Below are positions 15,765-23,066 of a DNA stretch of 64,000 bases, piece after piece; the first letter of the stretch is position 1, and every line of letters begins with the position of its first letter. Origin of the DNA: G963668435 sp963668435 (GTDB lineage Bacteria > Latescibacterota > Latescibacteria > Latescibacterales > Latescibacteraceae); contig CAXXSC010000008.1 in assembly GCA_963668435.2 (NCBI GenBank), positions 1 through 64,000 on the forward strand. The letters are read 5' to 3'. The notes beneath the pieces are model-generated. The model saw only the letters and a list, made by a program, of their open reading frames with translations. It did not search any database and was not told the origin of the DNA. Position numbers and translations under genes: made by a program.

Positions 15765-16970
15765 TTACTGACTTTGAGCCGTTTTATCCTTGAACAGAAA
15801 GAGGAACGCCAGAGCACAGATAACAGTCAAGGCTACCGGCACCATGAAAACGCCGGGCCAGTTCGTGGTATCGCCGACTTTGAACATATCCCATATCCAG
15901 CCTGCGAAAAGACTGCCAAGATAGTTGCCAACACCGAGAATAACAACGGTGACAAGGCTTTGGGCCGAATTTCTGATATCTTTCGGAGCAATTGTATCAA
16001 CATAGATAAATGCAACGGTGAAGAAAAAGACGTAGCAGAAACCATGAAGCGCTAAAGAAGCGACGACAAGCCAGCCGGGTGATCCGATAGTGAAAATAAT
16101 GTAGCGGATAGGCCAAGCAATGACACCAATGCTCATGGTCTTTCGAATGCCAACTTTAGGAAGAGTAATCGGCAGAAGGATAGCCATGACGAAAATCTCG
16201 GCCACCTGGGCAATAACCATGACGCCGGAAACCGCCGAACCCGGGACGCCCACCTTCTCGATGAGGAATGGCGCTGTCAGGATATAATAGAACATCAGCT
16301 CTGTCGAAACGACAAAAGAGATGATCATGAAAATTGCGAAATTCTTGTCTTTAAACATCGAAAACGCTTCAACGAAAGCCCAGGGACTCTTGTTGTCGCC
16401 CTTCTGCGGAGGTGTATCCGGCAGGAAGAAAGAATGAACACCCATGATCAGCGAAAAGATACCTGCCAGAAGCAGTGTGTCGCCAGGTATCGAGGGCAGC
16501 GAACCCGATTCAGCCATAATGCGCCAACCTGACAGTGCGAGCCCGGCAGCTATCCAGCCGAGGGTTCCACCGGTGCGGATAGGACCAAAATCCTTTTCCG
16601 TGTTGTCAAGATTGATAAACGCTACAGAGTTGGTCAACGAGAGCGTCGGTGCATAAAGCAGGCAGTAGAGAAGCATGAGCCACATCATCGAGGAATATTC
16701 AGTCACACGGGAGATATAGAGCAGCAGTGCACCGCCGACCAGCTGAAGAAATCCGATGACCTTCTGTGCAGAAAAATAACGGTCGGTGAGCTGACCACCG
16801 ACAAACGGCGAAATGATTGTGGCAAGAGGCAAAAGGCTGTAAATGAAGCTGGCCTGAAAGCCGGTGAAGCCGAGATCTGTCTTCATGTACTCAGACAGAA
16901 CCGGGGACCAACATCCCCAGATGGCGTACTGAAGAAACATCATGACGCCAAGATTGATTTTTTTGAACAC
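15765..16970 (-). CDS. MFS transporter, nucleoside:H+ symporter-like
   Basis: About 401 residues with 12 predicted hydrophobic segments and the start KINLGVMMFLQYAIWGCWSPVL, similar to the NupG/XapB-type nucleoside permease branch of the major facilitator superfamily. The inter-helix motif GGQLTDRYFSAQKV follows helix 2. A GTG start at 16968-16970 is chosen because GGAGG lies five bases before it; the in-frame ATG at 17018 would add 16 polar residues with no ribosome site. In this type of catabolic cluster such carriers often import sugars, so nucleoside specificity is only a family name. It lies between doxX and the dehydrogenase, with no large gaps. Confidence 0.87.
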   Translation of the reverse strand: MFKKINLGVMMFLQYAIWGCWSPVLSEYMKTDLGFTGFQASFIYSLLPLATIISPFVGGQLTDRYFSAQKVIGFLQLVGGALLLYISRVTEYSSMMWLMLLYCLLYAPTLSLTNSVAFINLDNTEKDFGPIRTGGTLGWIAAGLALSGWRIMAESGSLPSIPGDTLLLAGIFSLIMGVHSFFLPDTPPQKGDNKSPWAFVEAFSMFKDKNFAIFMIISFVVSTELMFYYILTAPFLIEKVGVPGSAVSGVMVIAQVAEIFVMAILLPITLPKVGIRKTMSIGVIAWPIRYIIFTIGSPGWLVVASLALHGFCYVFFFTVAFIYVDTIAPKDIRNSAQSLVTVVILGVGNYLGSLFAGWIWDMFKVGDTTNWPGVFMVPVALTVICALAFLFLFKDKTAQSQ

Positions 16971-17056
16971 GAATTCCTCCCTTCCCCGGCAGCAGTTACT
17001 GTGATAATTACCGGGCAACAGGTATTGCGGTTATTATATTTTTTACCCCGAAATAC

Positions 17057-17563
17057 TCAGTTTTTTTTGCCGAAAATGATTCTGTCGATACCAACAATAA
17101 TACCGGTGGGGAAAACTGTCAGAACGCCAAGAGCAAACATCTCGATAAGATTTTTGTTGATGATGAGATAGCTGCCTTCAGCAGGTGCAGAATATTTCAA
17201 CCCGATAAGGGGCGGATTGCAAACATAATAAAGAAGCAGGATGAACATGCCGGAGAGACTTGCAAGTCGTGTGAAAGTGCCGAGAATAAGACCGAGACCG
17301 ATGAACGTGAGACCGTAGATATTCATGAGGTCGGAAATTCTGAGAATTGTCGGATTGGAAAGAATGAAATCGAAAACAGGCGTGAAAATCCATTTTGATT
17401 CAGAGAGGAAACCTGCGGAAGTCCAGTTGGGATTCATGAACTTGACCATACCTTCATAAAGAAAATGCCATCCAATGAGGATACGGAGAATAACGAGCAT
17501 ACTAACCTGTGATTTCGTGTAGTCCGGTGTTTCACCGGCAACAAGCTTCGGGAGATTCAACAT
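17057..17563 (-). CDS. DoxX-family small membrane protein
   Basis: 168 residues with four hydrophobic segments. The segments LRILIGWHFLYEGMVKFMNP and TFIGLGLILGTFTRLASLSG are typical of DoxX proteins, which sit in the inner membrane and have been linked to quinone or thiosulfate-oxidation complexes in some organisms. The role in carbohydrate clusters such as this one is not established; an electron-acceptor link for the neighbouring dehydrogenase is a reasonable guess. AGGATCAGGA precedes the ATG. It appears to be the first gene of the operon, behind a recognisable promoter. Confidence 0.85.
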   Translation of the reverse strand: MLNLPKLVAGETPDYTKSQVSMLVILRILIGWHFLYEGMVKFMNPNWTSAGFLSESKWIFTPVFDFILSNPTILRISDLMNIYGLTFIGLGLILGTFTRLASLSGMFILLLYYVCNPPLIGLKYSAPAEGSYLIINKNLIEMFALGVLTVFPTGIIVGIDRIIFGKKN

Positions 17564-17613
17564 TCCTGATCCTTTCCAAAAATAATATTTAATTAAAATT
17601 TTACATTTTGCTT

Positions 17614-17643
17614 AAAATAAAGCGACCGGGAGGGGTTTGTCAA
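17614..17643 (-). promoter_or_regulatory. Promoter of the doxX-MFS-dehydrogenase operon
   Basis: On the minus strand TTGACA (17638-17643, perfect consensus) and TATTTT (17614-17619) are spaced by 18 bases, about 50 bases before the doxX start. Confidence 0.6.
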
Positions 17644-17693
17644 CACTCGAATAACGCTTTATGCGAAAAGAAACGTTAATACCGGTATTTGCT

Positions 17694-18467
17694 TTATATG
17701 GTTATTATTTCTGTTGGTTCATACTGTGAAGCAACAATTAAGTTATCAAGTCGACGGTCAAATTTTTCAAAAAGCTCACGCATGGTTTTTTCGGCTATTT
17801 CCGGGGTGTTGTTTTCCTCGGAAAGATGAGCAAGGATGACAGCCTCTTCGCCGTTGCCCGACAGATTAAAAAGAAGTTCCGCGGCATTCTTGTTGGAAAG
17901 GTGCCCCACCCTGCTCATTACACGCTGTTTCAATTCCCATGGGTATGGTCCCTTTTTGAGCATTTCGACATCATGATTTGACTCAATGACAATGATATGG
18001 GAGCCTTTCAAGCACTGCTCAACAAGGGTTGACACAAAACCAAGGTCTGTTGCGACCGATATTTTTTTCTTTCCCGAGCTAATACAGTACTGTACCGGCT
18101 CGCTGGCATCATGCGATACCTGAAAAGGCAGAATCTGGAACGGGCCAAATGTGATGCTGTCACCGCTGTCGATTGCAACACATTCCTCGCTGCCATTGAA
18201 AATTTTCTTTCTGCCGCCAAGAGTACCTGCCGTTCCGTAAACAGGTATTTTCAGTTTCCGTGCAGTAATTCCCGCACCATGAATATGGTCCTCATGTTCA
18301 TGGGTTAGAAAAATAGCTTTGATACTGGCAGAATCGAGATTACGCAGTGCCAGTCGTTTTTCCAGCTCCTTATGTGAAAAGCCCTGATCGATCAAAATTG
18401 CGCTGTTGCGGTGTTCGATATAGATGGCATTCCCTCTTGAGCCACTTCCGAGAACGCAGAGTTTCAC
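17694..18467 (-). CDS. MBL-fold metallo-hydrolase, YycJ/WalJ-like
   Basis: 257 residues starting MKLCVLGSGSRGNAIYIE, with the metal-binding motif THEHEDHIHG (residues ~54-63) and later His and Asp ligands (VSHDASE, ATDLGFVS, ESNHD, HLSEENN). These are the landmarks of the WalJ/YycJ branch of metallo-beta-lactamase-fold exonucleases or phosphodiesterases. The cellular substrate is not certain. The start overlaps the pyrF stop by four bases (ATGA), so the two genes are translationally coupled. Confidence 0.88.
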   Translation of the reverse strand: MKLCVLGSGSRGNAIYIEHRNSAILIDQGFSHKELEKRLALRNLDSASIKAIFLTHEHEDHIHGAGITARKLKIPVYGTAGTLGGRKKIFNGSEECVAIDSGDSITFGPFQILPFQVSHDASEPVQYCISSGKKKISVATDLGFVSTLVEQCLKGSHIIVIESNHDVEMLKKGPYPWELKQRVMSRVGHLSNKNAAELLFNLSGNGEEAVILAHLSEENNTPEIAEKTMRELFEKFDRRLDNLIVASQYEPTEIITI

Positions 18468-19273
18468 AGGCTTTCCCTCCCGGCATTGATGGCGTTTCGA
18501 AGGTCGAGAAGGCTTTGACGGGCTGCACTGGCATAATCCTCACCGTCAGATGCGTATAGAATACCCCGTGAGCTATTGATAACGTTTTGACCAGGCGCAG
18601 TTCCGGCATGGCGAAGTACAGCCTCGATATCCCCACCCTGAGCACCAATGCCCGGAATCAGTAACGGCATGTCCCCAACGATATCACGTATACTGCTCAT
18701 GTTTTCCGGACGGGTGGCTCCGGCGACAAGGCCAATCTCACCATCCTGTGACCATTCTTTCGCTTTCCGGGCAATATTGAGATAAAGACCTGACTCGCCA
18801 TCTTTTTCAAGCTGAAAATCATTTGCCGATGGGTTAGAGGTAAGGCAGAGCACAAACACGCATTTACCCGGACGTAAAAACGGTTTCACCGCATCAAATC
18901 CCATGTACGGATTTACGGTAACAGCATCGGCACCGATAACATCATATGCATAATCGGCATATTTATTCGCGGTATTGCCAATATCGCCACGCTTCACATC
19001 GAGAATCACCGGGACATTGTCCGGCACAGCCGCGCATGTTTCGATCAGCATATCAATACCACGAGAGCCGAGCGCCTCATAAAAAGCCGAGTTTGGTTTG
19101 TAAGAACAGGCAAGATCATGTGTCGAATCGATAACAGCACGATTGAAATCAACAAAAGCGGTGGATGAACCGGCAAGACATTTAGGCAGTTTAGCCTCGT
19201 CTGTATCAAGGCCGACACATACAAGGCTGTCAGCTTGAGTCGATGCCGTTTTCAGTTTTTCAATAAATGACAT
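18464..19273 (-). CDS. pyrF: Orotidine 5'-phosphate decarboxylase PyrF (type 2)
   Basis: PyrF catalyses the last step of UMP synthesis. The 269-residue product has the type-2 OMPDC layout: VCVGLDTDEAKLP at the N-terminus, the catalytic-site segment VILDVKRGDIGNTA with the Lys and Asp residues, and phosphate-binding PGIGAQGGD followed by NSSRGI. The ATG is preceded by AAGGAG. It is the first gene of a two-gene unit with the WalJ-like hydrolase. Confidence 0.95.
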   Translation of the reverse strand: MSFIEKLKTASTQADSLVCVGLDTDEAKLPKCLAGSSTAFVDFNRAVIDSTHDLACSYKPNSAFYEALGSRGIDMLIETCAAVPDNVPVILDVKRGDIGNTANKYADYAYDVIGADAVTVNPYMGFDAVKPFLRPGKCVFVLCLTSNPSANDFQLEKDGESGLYLNIARKAKEWSQDGEIGLVAGATRPENMSSIRDIVGDMPLLIPGIGAQGGDIEAVLRHAGTAPGQNVINSSRGILYASDGEDYASAARQSLLDLRNAINAGRESL

Positions 19274-19322
19274 ATATGCTCCTTGTCAGGATAATCCAAA
19301 ATAATACTTTCAAAAAAGATTT

Positions 19323-19826
19323 TTACTGATTTTCTGCTTCGAGTTCACGCTCAATCTGCCGAACCAGTCGCCCCAAATACCTAACTGCTCTTGCGCGGAC
19401 ATGATAATGAATGAAGAAACCAAGCGGAATGCCCACATAAGCCATCGGAGGAATATCGGGACGGCCATATTGCAGCATACCCAGTGTTATCGGCAACGCG
19501 ACACAGAAAAGCAGCATAATAAATATTGTATAATACTTGATCTTCGTGAATGTCATGCCAATTCGAATGCCTGATGAGCCTCCACTACCTTTATATAATG
19601 ATAGACTCGAAATGCATGTTAAAGGTTTTGTTGACGAGAAAGTTAGCGATGTGTTTTTATAAAATGTCACCACTGTATCATCATTTTTAACAACGAAGTC
19701 ATTCTTTTTTAAAATATTGTTAATGCGAGAAGAAAAAGAATCGACAGAAACATCGAGGTGATATTCTTTCATCAATTGTTTGTTAGACACGTTGTTTTTT
19801 CCATGTAACAATGAGGTTGATTCCAT
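19323..19826 (-). CDS. Hypothetical protein with two C-terminal membrane segments
   Basis: About 167 residues, not recognised. A polar N-terminal ~85 residues is followed by two hydrophobic segments (YYTIFIMLLFCVALPITLGM and MAYVGIPLGFFIHYHV) and a basic, helical tail ending RQIERELEAENQ. The chosen ATG at 19826 avoids a 14-residue hydrophobic extension, but no good ribosome site is seen at either start. The N-terminal half is more AT-rich than its neighbours. It lies just downstream of nothing obvious and 50 bp before pyrF on the same strand. It could be a small inner-membrane protein. Confidence 0.5.
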   Translation of the reverse strand: MESTSLLHGKNNVSNKQLMKEYHLDVSVDSFSSRINNILKKNDFVVKNDDTVVTFYKNTSLTFSSTKPLTCISSLSLYKGSGGSSGIRIGMTFTKIKYYTIFIMLLFCVALPITLGMLQYGRPDIPPMAYVGIPLGFFIHYHVRARAVRYLGRLVRQIERELEAENQ

Positions 19827-19970
19827 TGAGATAAAATTAAATATACAAAAGGTGAATCTCAAATCCAATATATGAGTTAGATGATATTTAATGCAAAATT
19901 GAAATAAAACAGTTTATATAAATGAAAACCGAATGAAAGTGATAGTCCCGTTGTGGTTATGAGTTTTTCC

Positions 19971-19999
19971 TTGACAACGCATGGGACAGTTTATATTTT
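19971..19999 (+). promoter_or_regulatory. Promoter of purA
   Basis: TTGACA (19971-19976) and TATTTT (19994-19999) are spaced by 17 bases on the plus strand, 60 bases before the purA start. Confidence 0.65.
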
Positions 20000-20058
20000 T
20001 CAATGTAATTCGAGTAAAGTGCTCGAAGATTTTTTTTGCCCGTTCGAGAAGGTTGATC

Positions 20059-21333
20059 ATGGCAGTAAAAATTGTCGTAGGCTCCCAGTGGGGAGATGAA
20101 GCGAAAGCTAAAATCGTAGACTATCTGGCCGTTGATTCCGACTATGTGGTTCGTTTTCAAGGTGGCGCAAATGCCGGCCATACCGTCATTGTCAAAGGTA
20201 AAGAGTTCATATTTCATCTCATCCCCTCCGGTATTATGTATCCGGAAAAAACATGTGTAATCGGTAATGGTGTCGTTCTCGACCCAAACGCCCTCATGGA
20301 TGAGATCGAAGAACTGAAAAACCGTGGCATAGATGTCGATGGAAGACTATTTATCAGCCAGAAAGCGCATTTGGTTATGCCGTACCATAAAATGCTCGAC
20401 CAGGCGGCAGAAAAACACAAAGGCAAGTCAAGCATCGGCACAACAGGTCGAGGCATCGGTCCTGCGTACCGGGATAAAGCGGCACGTGTCGGTATCAGGA
20501 TTGTCGACCTTCTGAATCGTGACGTTTTTGCGGCCAAGCTTAAATACAACATCGATCAGGCCAACGACCTTCTTACAAAGATATATGGCTACGAACCACT
20601 TAACGCCAACGATATCATTGAGGCGTATATCGAATTCGACAAGAAGATCGATCCTTATGTTACCGATATTTCCGTTCTCCTTTATGATGCTGCGAAAGCC
20701 GGCAAGAATATTCTTTTCGAGGGTGCTCAGGGTGCGCTGCTTGACATCGACCACGGTACCTATCCTTTCGTCACATCGTCGAATACTATCGCAGGTGCAG
20801 CATGTGCCGGAACCGGTATCGGGCCGACTATGATCGATGAGGTTGTCGGTGTCATGAAAGCATATACAACCCGTGTCGGAAACGGCCCCTTCCCTACCGA
20901 GTTTGATGACGAGTTCGCTCAAATAATTCGTGATATAGGGGGAGAATATGGTGCAACAACCGGCAGGCCGAGGCGCTGCGGATGGTTCGATGGTATCATA
21001 GCCAAATATGCCACCCGGGTCAACGGACTCAGCTCTCTGGCGATAACGAAACTTGATGTACTCGACACACTCCCCGAGATCAATATCTGTACTGGTTATA
21101 AATATGGCGACCGTGTGCTCACGAATTTTCCAGTCGATGCCGATGTGCTGGAGTCAATCGAACCGATTTACGAATCACACCCCGGTTGGCAGTCGCCAAC
21201 AACCGGCGCGAAAAAAATCGAAGACCTTCCTGTAAAAGCCCGATCCTATCTCGACAGAATAAGCGAGATTGTCGATACTCCGGTCTCCTATATTTCAATT
21301 GGTTCAGATCGCGAACAGACAATTACAGTGTAA
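20059..21333 (+). CDS. purA: Adenylosuccinate synthetase PurA
   Basis: PurA joins IMP and aspartate with GTP to make adenylosuccinate, the first step from IMP to AMP. The ~424-residue product carries the catalytic Asp in SQWGDEAKAKIVD, the catalytic His in GGANAGHTVI, the IMP loop IGTTGRGIGPAY, FEGAQGALLDIDHGTYPFVT and the C-terminal TKLDVLD motif. One oddity is that the phosphate loop usually reads GDEGKGK; here both glycines are alanine. The start at 20059 is preferred to 19981 because the protein family begins at this Met and AGAAGG lies just upstream. The gene stands alone with its own promoter and terminator. Confidence 0.96.
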   Translation: MAVKIVVGSQWGDEAKAKIVDYLAVDSDYVVRFQGGANAGHTVIVKGKEFIFHLIPSGIMYPEKTCVIGNGVVLDPNALMDEIEELKNRGIDVDGRLFISQKAHLVMPYHKMLDQAAEKHKGKSSIGTTGRGIGPAYRDKAARVGIRIVDLLNRDVFAAKLKYNIDQANDLLTKIYGYEPLNANDIIEAYIEFDKKIDPYVTDISVLLYDAAKAGKNILFEGAQGALLDIDHGTYPFVTSSNTIAGAACAGTGIGPTMIDEVVGVMKAYTTRVGNGPFPTEFDDEFAQIIRDIGGEYGATTGRPRRCGWFDGIIAKYATRVNGLSSLAITKLDVLDTLPEINICTGYKYGDRVLTNFPVDADVLESIEPIYESHPGWQSPTTGAKKIEDLPVKARSYLDRISEIVDTPVSYISIGSDREQTITV

Positions 21334-21355
21334 TTAAAAGTCTTTTTATAGAAAG

Positions 21356-21382
21356 AGCCCTCTTTTGCGGAGGGCTTTTTTT
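21356..21382 (+). terminator. Rho-independent terminator of purA
   Basis: AGCCCTC pairs with GAGGGCT around TTTTGCG and is followed by seven T, 22 bp after the purA stop. Confidence 0.9.
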
Positions 21383-21509
21383 GTTTCTTCTGATCTGACA
21401 TGTCTTTATCCGGCAGACATATCACATATTTCTTTGATTATGCAAAACTCCCTTGACTCAGCGTACATTTTTTAACAGTATAGGAAGACCACAAATGAAA
21501 GGATTCCAA

Positions 21510-21824
21510 ATGTCAGAAACCTTGCAGGCACTCTTCCTCGATGAAAACGATTCCGTAGCCACGCTTCTAGCAGAAGCCCCAAAAGGCGCTGTCGTCATTC
21601 TGAAAGGCCATAAACAGGAAATCACCGCACTCGACACTATACCATACGGCCACAAAATCGCGGTAAAAAACATGAATACGGGTGATCCAGTCATGAAATA
21701 CGGTCAACGAATCGGTCTCTGTACAAAACCGGTTCAAAAAGGTGAATGGATACACCTTCACAATATGGCCAGCGGCGTCGATCTCTCATTCAGCGAAAGG
21801 ATAGATACATGCTCGAACCATTGA
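21510..21824 (+). CDS. UxaA-type lyase small subunit (SAF domain)
   Basis: About 104 residues forming one SAF domain: FLDENDSVATLLAEAPKGAVV, then IPYGHKIAVKNMNTGDPVMKYGQ and IGLCTKPVQKGEWIHLHNM. This matches the N-terminal domain of altronate/galactarate dehydratases (UxaA, GarD) and the small subunit of sulfolactate sulfo-lyase (SuyA). Both an ATG at 21495 and one at 21510 have purine-rich sites upstream; 21510 gives the usual family start. The stop overlaps the large-subunit start by 16 bases. A TTGACT box at 21453-21458 may be part of the promoter. Substrate cannot be decided from sequence. Confidence 0.82.
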   Translation: MSETLQALFLDENDSVATLLAEAPKGAVVILKGHKQEITALDTIPYGHKIAVKNMNTGDPVMKYGQRIGLCTKPVQKGEWIHLHNMASGVDLSFSERIDTCSNH

Positions 21825-22987
21825 CACTGGGCTGGTTGAGACCGGATGGCCAGAAGGGAATTCGCAACCATGTTGCTGTTGCGTTTACCGTGGAATGTGC
21901 TGAACATGTCGCACGTGAGATCGCGAAGCCATTCAATGAGGTGCAGCTATGGGGTTATGACGGTTGTCATGCAAATGATTTTGTGAAACGAGTTTTCGGT
22001 TCACTGCTCGTTCACCCAAACACATTTGCCACCGTTATTGTCAGTCTCGGCTGTGAAATGCTTAATGCGGAATCTCTTGCGGCTGAGGCGAGTAAAAGTG
22101 GCCGCAACATACATGTACTCAGCATTCAGCGTGAGGGCGGTACAACAAAAACAATTGAAAAAGGCCGTGCACTGGTCAGCCAACTCCTCAAAGATAGTGA
22201 GAAAACAGAACGCTGTGATTTTTTCCTTTCGGATTTACGTGTCGGAACCAACTGCGGTGGTTCAGATGCCATGAGCGGACTTGCCTCGAATCCAGCTGTC
22301 GGCTGCATGTATGACAGGATAGTTGATGCCGGTGGTACTTGTTTCTTCGATGAAATCACCGAAATGATCGGCTGTGCCGATATGGCGGCGGTCCGTGCAG
22401 ATGAAAACGTAGCCGCCGCTATACGAGAAGCTATTCAGCGTGCAGGCGAGGTTGCCGTAACCGTCGGCGAATTCGGGATTGTTTCCGGCAATGCCGAGGG
22501 CGGGCTCAGCTCAATAGAAGAAAAATCACTCGGTGCATATATGAAAAGTGGACATCGTCAAATCCAGGCTGTCACACGTGTTGGCGAACGCCCCACAAAA
22601 CCGGGCCTCTACCTCATCGATTCGATCCCCGATGATATCACACGTGGTGTATCTCCCATCAGCGACGCCGAGGACATGTCAAACGCCGCGGCGGCAGGCT
22701 GCCACCTTCTCTTGTTCACTACAGGCCGTGGCACACCCATGGGAAGCGCCCTTATGCCGGTACTCAAGCTCTGCGGTTCACCGAAAACCTGCGAAGTTAT
22801 GAATGAAAATATCGACGTAGATACTTCGCCGGTAATTTTCGGCGACACCACTGTTGAGGAGATGGGTGAAATACTTTTATCCGAAGTTATCGAGGTAGTG
22901 CGAAGCAAACGTACCGCAGCAGAACGTCTCGGCCACATGGAACTGCACCTTCATATAATGCGTCAAAAACATGATTCCTGTAGCTGA
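21809..22987 (+). CDS. UxaA-type lyase large subunit (altronate dehydratase/SuyB-like)
   Basis: The 392-residue product begins with GWLRPDGQKGIRNHVAVAFTVECA and shows the conserved cysteine-containing segments of the UxaA/GarD/SuyB family: WGYDGCHAND, VSLGCEML, the DLRVGTNCGGSDAMSGLASNP motif, and LLLFTTGRGTPMGS with CGSPKT at the C-terminus. These enzymes use an iron centre to remove water, or sulfite in SuyAB, from hydroxy-acids. A split small/large organisation occurs both in some altronate dehydratases and in SuyAB, so the reaction is open. AAAGGA precedes the ATG. The sigma-54 activator gene follows 79 bp downstream on the same strand. Confidence 0.87.
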   Translation: MLEPLTLGWLRPDGQKGIRNHVAVAFTVECAEHVAREIAKPFNEVQLWGYDGCHANDFVKRVFGSLLVHPNTFATVIVSLGCEMLNAESLAAEASKSGRNIHVLSIQREGGTTKTIEKGRALVSQLLKDSEKTERCDFFLSDLRVGTNCGGSDAMSGLASNPAVGCMYDRIVDAGGTCFFDEITEMIGCADMAAVRADENVAAAIREAIQRAGEVAVTVGEFGIVSGNAEGGLSSIEEKSLGAYMKSGHRQIQAVTRVGERPTKPGLYLIDSIPDDITRGVSPISDAEDMSNAAAAGCHLLLFTTGRGTPMGSALMPVLKLCGSPKTCEVMNENIDVDTSPVIFGDTTVEEMGEILLSEVIEVVRSKRTAAERLGHMELHLHIMRQKHDSCS

Positions 22988-23066
22988 ATGTGAAATAGAA
23001 GTTGTTTAAAGACTTAACTTTCGCGATATTTTATAGGAAATATTATTTTTACAGCAAAAGGGACCG

